This document shows positions 13,249 to 15,616 of a stretch of DNA of 15,616 bases, piece by piece (positions within the stretch are counted from its first letter, which is position 1; each line of letters starts with the position of its first letter). The notes beneath the pieces were generated by a model. It searched no databases, was not told where the DNA came from, and saw nothing but the letters and a program-made list of their open reading frames with translations. The stretch is from assembly GCA_030635945.1 (NCBI GenBank), contig DAOVXW010000002.1, positions 1 to 15,616 of the forward strand, read 5' to 3'. Made by a program: the position numbers and the translations under genes. This stretch comes from Dehalococcoidia bacterium. GTDB lineage: Bacteria > Chloroflexota > Dehalococcoidia > Dehalococcoidales > G020351185.

Positions 13249-13989
13249 ATGAAGGCTGCTGCAAACGGGCTGGCGATAGAGGTAAAAAACCTCACCAAGT
13301 TTTTTGATAATCATCCTGCCCTGGACGGTATTGACCTTACAGTAGAGCCGGGTAAGACGCTGGCTATATTCGGTCCCAACGGCGCCGGTAAAACAACCTT
13401 AATCAAGATACTTGCCAGTATAATGAAGCCATCTGCCGGGGAAGTCTTTATTAATGGTTTCGACATTAAACACAACGCCGAAGATGTACGCTCACAGATC
13501 GGCGTAGTTTCCCACCAAACCTTCCTCTACAGTAACCTGACCGCTTATGAAAACCTGCTTTTCTATAGCCGCATGTATGATGTCGCCGATTTTAAGCAGC
13601 GTATCTATCAGGTTGTCTCTATGGTGGGCATGCAATTAAGAATGCACGACAGGATAAGCACTCTGTCCCGCGGTATGCAACAGCGGCTGTCGATTGCCCG
13701 CTGCCTGATACACAAACCGTCAATCATTTTACTTGACGAACCAGAAACGGGCCTTGACCAGCAGGCAATCTCCATGCTCTGGGGGGCTTTGAAAGAAGAT
13801 GGCGTTAAAAAACGTACCATCGTCTTTACCAGCCACAGCCTGGAGCGGGGACTCAATGCCTGTGACAAACTGATTATATTGAACAAAGGTAAGATTGCCC
13901 ACCTTCAGCCGAGTAAGGGTTTAGACCTGGCCGGCCTTGAAAAGGCTTATGGAATTTGCACGGGAGCCGGTAATGAAAACGCTGAATAA
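13249..13989 (+). CDS. ccmA: Heme-release ABC transporter ATPase CcmA
   Basis: CcmA hydrolyses ATP to free heme-loaded CcmE from CcmC. The protein has 246 residues, with Walker A GPNGAGKTT (42-50), signature LSRGM (139-143), Walker B IILLDE (159-164) and switch His H196 (TSHS). LSRGMQQR in place of LSGGQ is common in CcmA-like ATPases. The ATG at 13249 has no clear Shine-Dalgarno, which is unusual in this operon, and lies 100 nt after ccmF. The 3' end overlaps ccmB by 17 nt. General CcmA/ABC-2 ATPases for other substrates look alike; the neighbours ccmB and ccmC settle the call. Confidence 0.9.
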   Translation: MKAAANGLAIEVKNLTKFFDNHPALDGIDLTVEPGKTLAIFGPNGAGKTTLIKILASIMKPSAGEVFINGFDIKHNAEDVRSQIGVVSHQTFLYSNLTAYENLLFYSRMYDVADFKQRIYQVVSMVGMQLRMHDRISTLSRGMQQRLSIARCLIHKPSIILLDEPETGLDQQAISMLWGALKEDGVKKRTIVFTSHSLERGLNACDKLIILNKGKIAHLQPSKGLDLAGLEKAYGICTGAGNENAE

Positions 13990-14644
13990 AGCGCTGGTAA
14001 TAGCCTGGAAAGATATCCTGTCCGAAACCAGAACCAAGGAGATAATCTCTTCGGTGCTTGTCTTCTCCATTCTGGTGATTGTAATCTTCAATTTCGCCTT
14101 TAGCGGCAGCCAGCAGACGATGATTTCGCTGGCTCCGGGTATCCTGTGGGTGACCTTTGCCTTTGCCGGGGTGTTAAGCCTCAACCGTGCTTTCATTCAG
14201 GAAAAAGATGATGACTGTCTTGAGGGATTGATGATGTGCCCGGTCGGCCGGGAGACGATCTATCTGGGCAAGATGCTGGGCAGCCTGTTCTTTATGCTCT
14301 TTGTGGAAGCTATTGTACTGCCTGTATTCGCCCTGCTTTTCAATGTCAATGTTATCTCCCTACCATTGATAGCGATAACGGTGTTGACCACACTTGGCTT
14401 CGTTACCATCGGCACTTTATTCTCTGCACTGGCGGTTAATACGAAGGCACGCGAAATGGTATTGCCCATCCTTTTCTTCCCTATAGTCGCCCCGATAATC
14501 ATCTCGGCAGTCAGTGCGTCCGGGATGGCGCTGGGCGGCGAATCCTGGGGCAGCATTTCTTCCTGGCTGGGCGTAATTGCCGCCTTTGATGTAATTTTCC
14601 TGGTGGTTTCATATTTTGTATTCTCCTTTGTCATAGAGGAATAA
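13973..14644 (+). CDS. ccmB: Heme-release ABC transporter permease CcmB
   Basis: CcmB is the membrane partner of CcmA. The protein has 223 residues with about six hydrophobic segments. Family features are the N-terminal AWKDILSETRTKEIISS, the segment FAFAGVLSLNRAFIQEKDDDCLEGLM and the later LPILFFPIVAPIIISA. The ATG at 13973 has GGGAG (13962-13966) 6 nt upstream and gives the usual family length. An in-frame TTG at 13937 and ATG at 13949 lie deeper in ccmA and have no such site. The overlap with ccmA is 17 nt. Confidence 0.92.
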   Translation: MKTLNKALVIAWKDILSETRTKEIISSVLVFSILVIVIFNFAFSGSQQTMISLAPGILWVTFAFAGVLSLNRAFIQEKDDDCLEGLMMCPVGRETIYLGKMLGSLFFMLFVEAIVLPVFALLFNVNVISLPLIAITVLTTLGFVTIGTLFSALAVNTKAREMVLPILFFPIVAPIIISAVSASGMALGGESWGSISSWLGVIAAFDVIFLVVSYFVFSFVIEE

Positions 14645-14658
14645 CCAAGGAGGGATTG

Positions 14659-15306
14659 ATGAAAATTAAGATATTGCTTGGTGTAAGTACCGTATTAATG
14701 CTGGTTGCCCTGTATATGGTATTTATCTTCGCCCCCGAAACAGAGTCAGGTGTTGTTCAGCGGATTTTCTATTTTCACATTCCGTTGGCATGGATTGCCT
14801 TTCTCGCCTTTTTTGTCGTTTTCGTCGCCAGTATTATGTATCTCTGGAAGCGAGACATAAAGTGGGATGCCTTCGCCAGTTCCTCGGCTGAAGTGGGGCT
14901 GGTTTTCACCACCCTGTTTCTTCTTACCGGCTCCATATGGGCAAAACCGGAGTGGGGAGTCTGGTGGACATGGGATTCACGCCTTACATCATCACTCATC
15001 CTGTGGTTGATTTACATCGCCTATTTTATAATCCGTTCCTATATAAGTGAGGAGGGGCAACGCGCCCGTTTTTCATCCGTTATCGGTATCATCGGTTTTA
15101 TAGACGTGCCTATTGTTGTTATTACCATCTTCTTATGGCGGACTGCTCACCCACGCATAGAAGCGATGGACCCGAGAGTAACGGCTACTCTTATGGTTTC
15201 CATTGCCACCTTTACGGCTTTGTATTTTCTTCTGTTCGCGCTTAGGCTTGCGATGAAGCAGGATGAAGATAAACTAAACAGATTAAAGGCATTCTTAAGG
15301 AGGTAA
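14659..15306 (+). CDS. ccmC: Heme-handling protein CcmC
   Basis: CcmC loads heme onto CcmE. The protein has 215 residues and about six membrane segments. The tryptophan-rich motif WGVWWTWD is at 99-106, and the two axial histidines expected for the family are H40 (FYFHIPLAW) and H164 (RTAHPRI). AAGGAGG (14647-14653) lies 5 nt before the ATG at 14659. A TTG at 14656 would be too close to it. The gene follows ccmB after 14 nt. Confidence 0.95.
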   Translation: MKIKILLGVSTVLMLVALYMVFIFAPETESGVVQRIFYFHIPLAWIAFLAFFVVFVASIMYLWKRDIKWDAFASSSAEVGLVFTTLFLLTGSIWAKPEWGVWWTWDSRLTSSLILWLIYIAYFIIRSYISEEGQRARFSSVIGIIGFIDVPIVVITIFLWRTAHPRIEAMDPRVTATLMVSIATFTALYFLLFALRLAMKQDEDKLNRLKAFLRR

Positions 15307-15311
15307 ACAAA

Positions 15312-15455
15312 ATGGATAATCTTGGTTATTTATTTGCCGCATTCGCCGTAATCTGGGCAGGGCTATTTACCTATATCCTAGTTCTTACCCAGAAGCAACG
15401 GCAATTAAGGCGTGATATAGACTGGCTTAAAGAGACGTTGAAGAAGTCCGAATAG
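15312..15455 (+). CDS. ccmD: CcmD-like small membrane protein
   Basis: This gene of 47 codons has AAGGAGG at 15298-15304, 7 nt before its ATG. The product has one membrane segment (LGYLFAAFAVIWAGLFTYIL, about residues 4-23) followed by a charged amphipathic tail (QKQRQLRRDIDWLKETL). Size, topology and place after ccmC fit CcmD, which helps release heme-bound CcmE from CcmABC. Sequence conservation in CcmD is low, so position carries much of the weight. It is the last gene of the operon; the next gene is convergent. Confidence 0.85.
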   Translation: MDNLGYLFAAFAVIWAGLFTYILVLTQKQRQLRRDIDWLKETLKKSE

Positions 15456-15467
15456 CTCCTGTAAGGG

Positions 15468-15616
15468 CTAGGCGTAATAGCGCCCCTTGCCCTTGAAGAT
15501 ATAGCCGACGACAAGCCCGAAGAGCAAACCTCCAAGATGGGCTTCCCAGGCTATATATGGCAAAAATGATATAATTACAAAGCCGCCAATCACAGCTACC
15601 CATAAAGGTATTGGCA
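15468..15616 (-). CDS. Rhomboid-family intramembrane protease, C-terminal fragment
   Basis: The frame is open to the right edge and ends with TAG at 15470-15468. The 48 visible residues include PYIAWEAHLGGLLFGLVVGY. This fits the last membrane helix of rhomboid proteases, where the His (in AHLGG) is the catalytic partner of a Ser outside the window. The tail (FKGKGRYYA) is short and basic. No link to the ccm genes is implied; it is convergent with ccmD, 12 nt away, and no terminator is visible between them. Confidence 0.85.
   Translation of the reverse strand, partial: PIPLWVAVIGGFVIISFLPYIAWEAHLGGLLFGLVVGYIFKGKGRYYA

Noticed and set aside
1..15616. Mobile elements, tRNA or rRNA genes, phage or defence genes
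   Set aside because: No transposase, integrase, terminal repeats, tRNA-like cloverleaf or defence domain was seen. The window looks like ordinary respiratory and metal-supply operons.

Overview
The window comes from the chromosome of an anaerobic, respiring bacterium. It encodes a membrane-bound formate dehydrogenase, a tungstate uptake system and a c-type cytochrome maturation operon. No rRNA or marker gene is present. The NrfD-anchored formate dehydrogenase, the Cys-type CcmE, the lipoprotein exports and the frequent TTG/GTG starts preceded by strong Shine-Dalgarno sequences would fit a sediment anaerobe such as a Dehalococcoidia-like Chloroflexota. That placement is only a suggestion.

Region 1 (1-3963, + strand): the C-terminal part of a formate dehydrogenase-N type catalytic subunit, a four-cluster iron-sulfur subunit with a C-terminal membrane anchor, an NrfD-type membrane subunit and the maturation protein FdhE. 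The genes overlap by 1 nt or lie 24 nt apart, so they look like one operon.

Region 2 (4052-8089, + strand): a GntR-type winged helix fused to a periplasmic-binding-protein-like sensor domain, then tupA-tupB-tupC for tungstate import. A promoter overlapping a perfect 9-bp inverted repeat precedes the regulator. The leader of tupA carries a structured element resembling the Moco/Tuco riboswitch family. Metal supply may therefore be controlled both by a protein and by an RNA, next to the enzyme that probably uses the metal.

Region 3 (8090-9006): a small orphan protein with its own promoter and a convergent DUF456 membrane protein.

Region 4 (9097-10676, + strand): a promoter, a FdnI-like cytochrome b with four well-placed histidines, a tetraheme lipoprotein cytochrome c made of two CX2CH/CX4CH modules joined by a Thr/Pro linker, and a strong terminator. 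This looks like a small membrane electron-transfer module.

Region 5 (10734-15455, + strand): an extended -10 promoter and the cytochrome c maturation genes ccmE, ccmF, ccmA, ccmB, ccmC and ccmD. CcmE has Cys in place of the usual heme-binding His, and no ccmG or ccmH follows. The window ends in the C-terminus of a rhomboid-family protease on the - strand.

Taken together, formate would be oxidised by a W- or Mo-pterin enzyme, tungstate import would feed its cofactor, and the ccm operon would mature the neighbouring tetraheme cytochrome.
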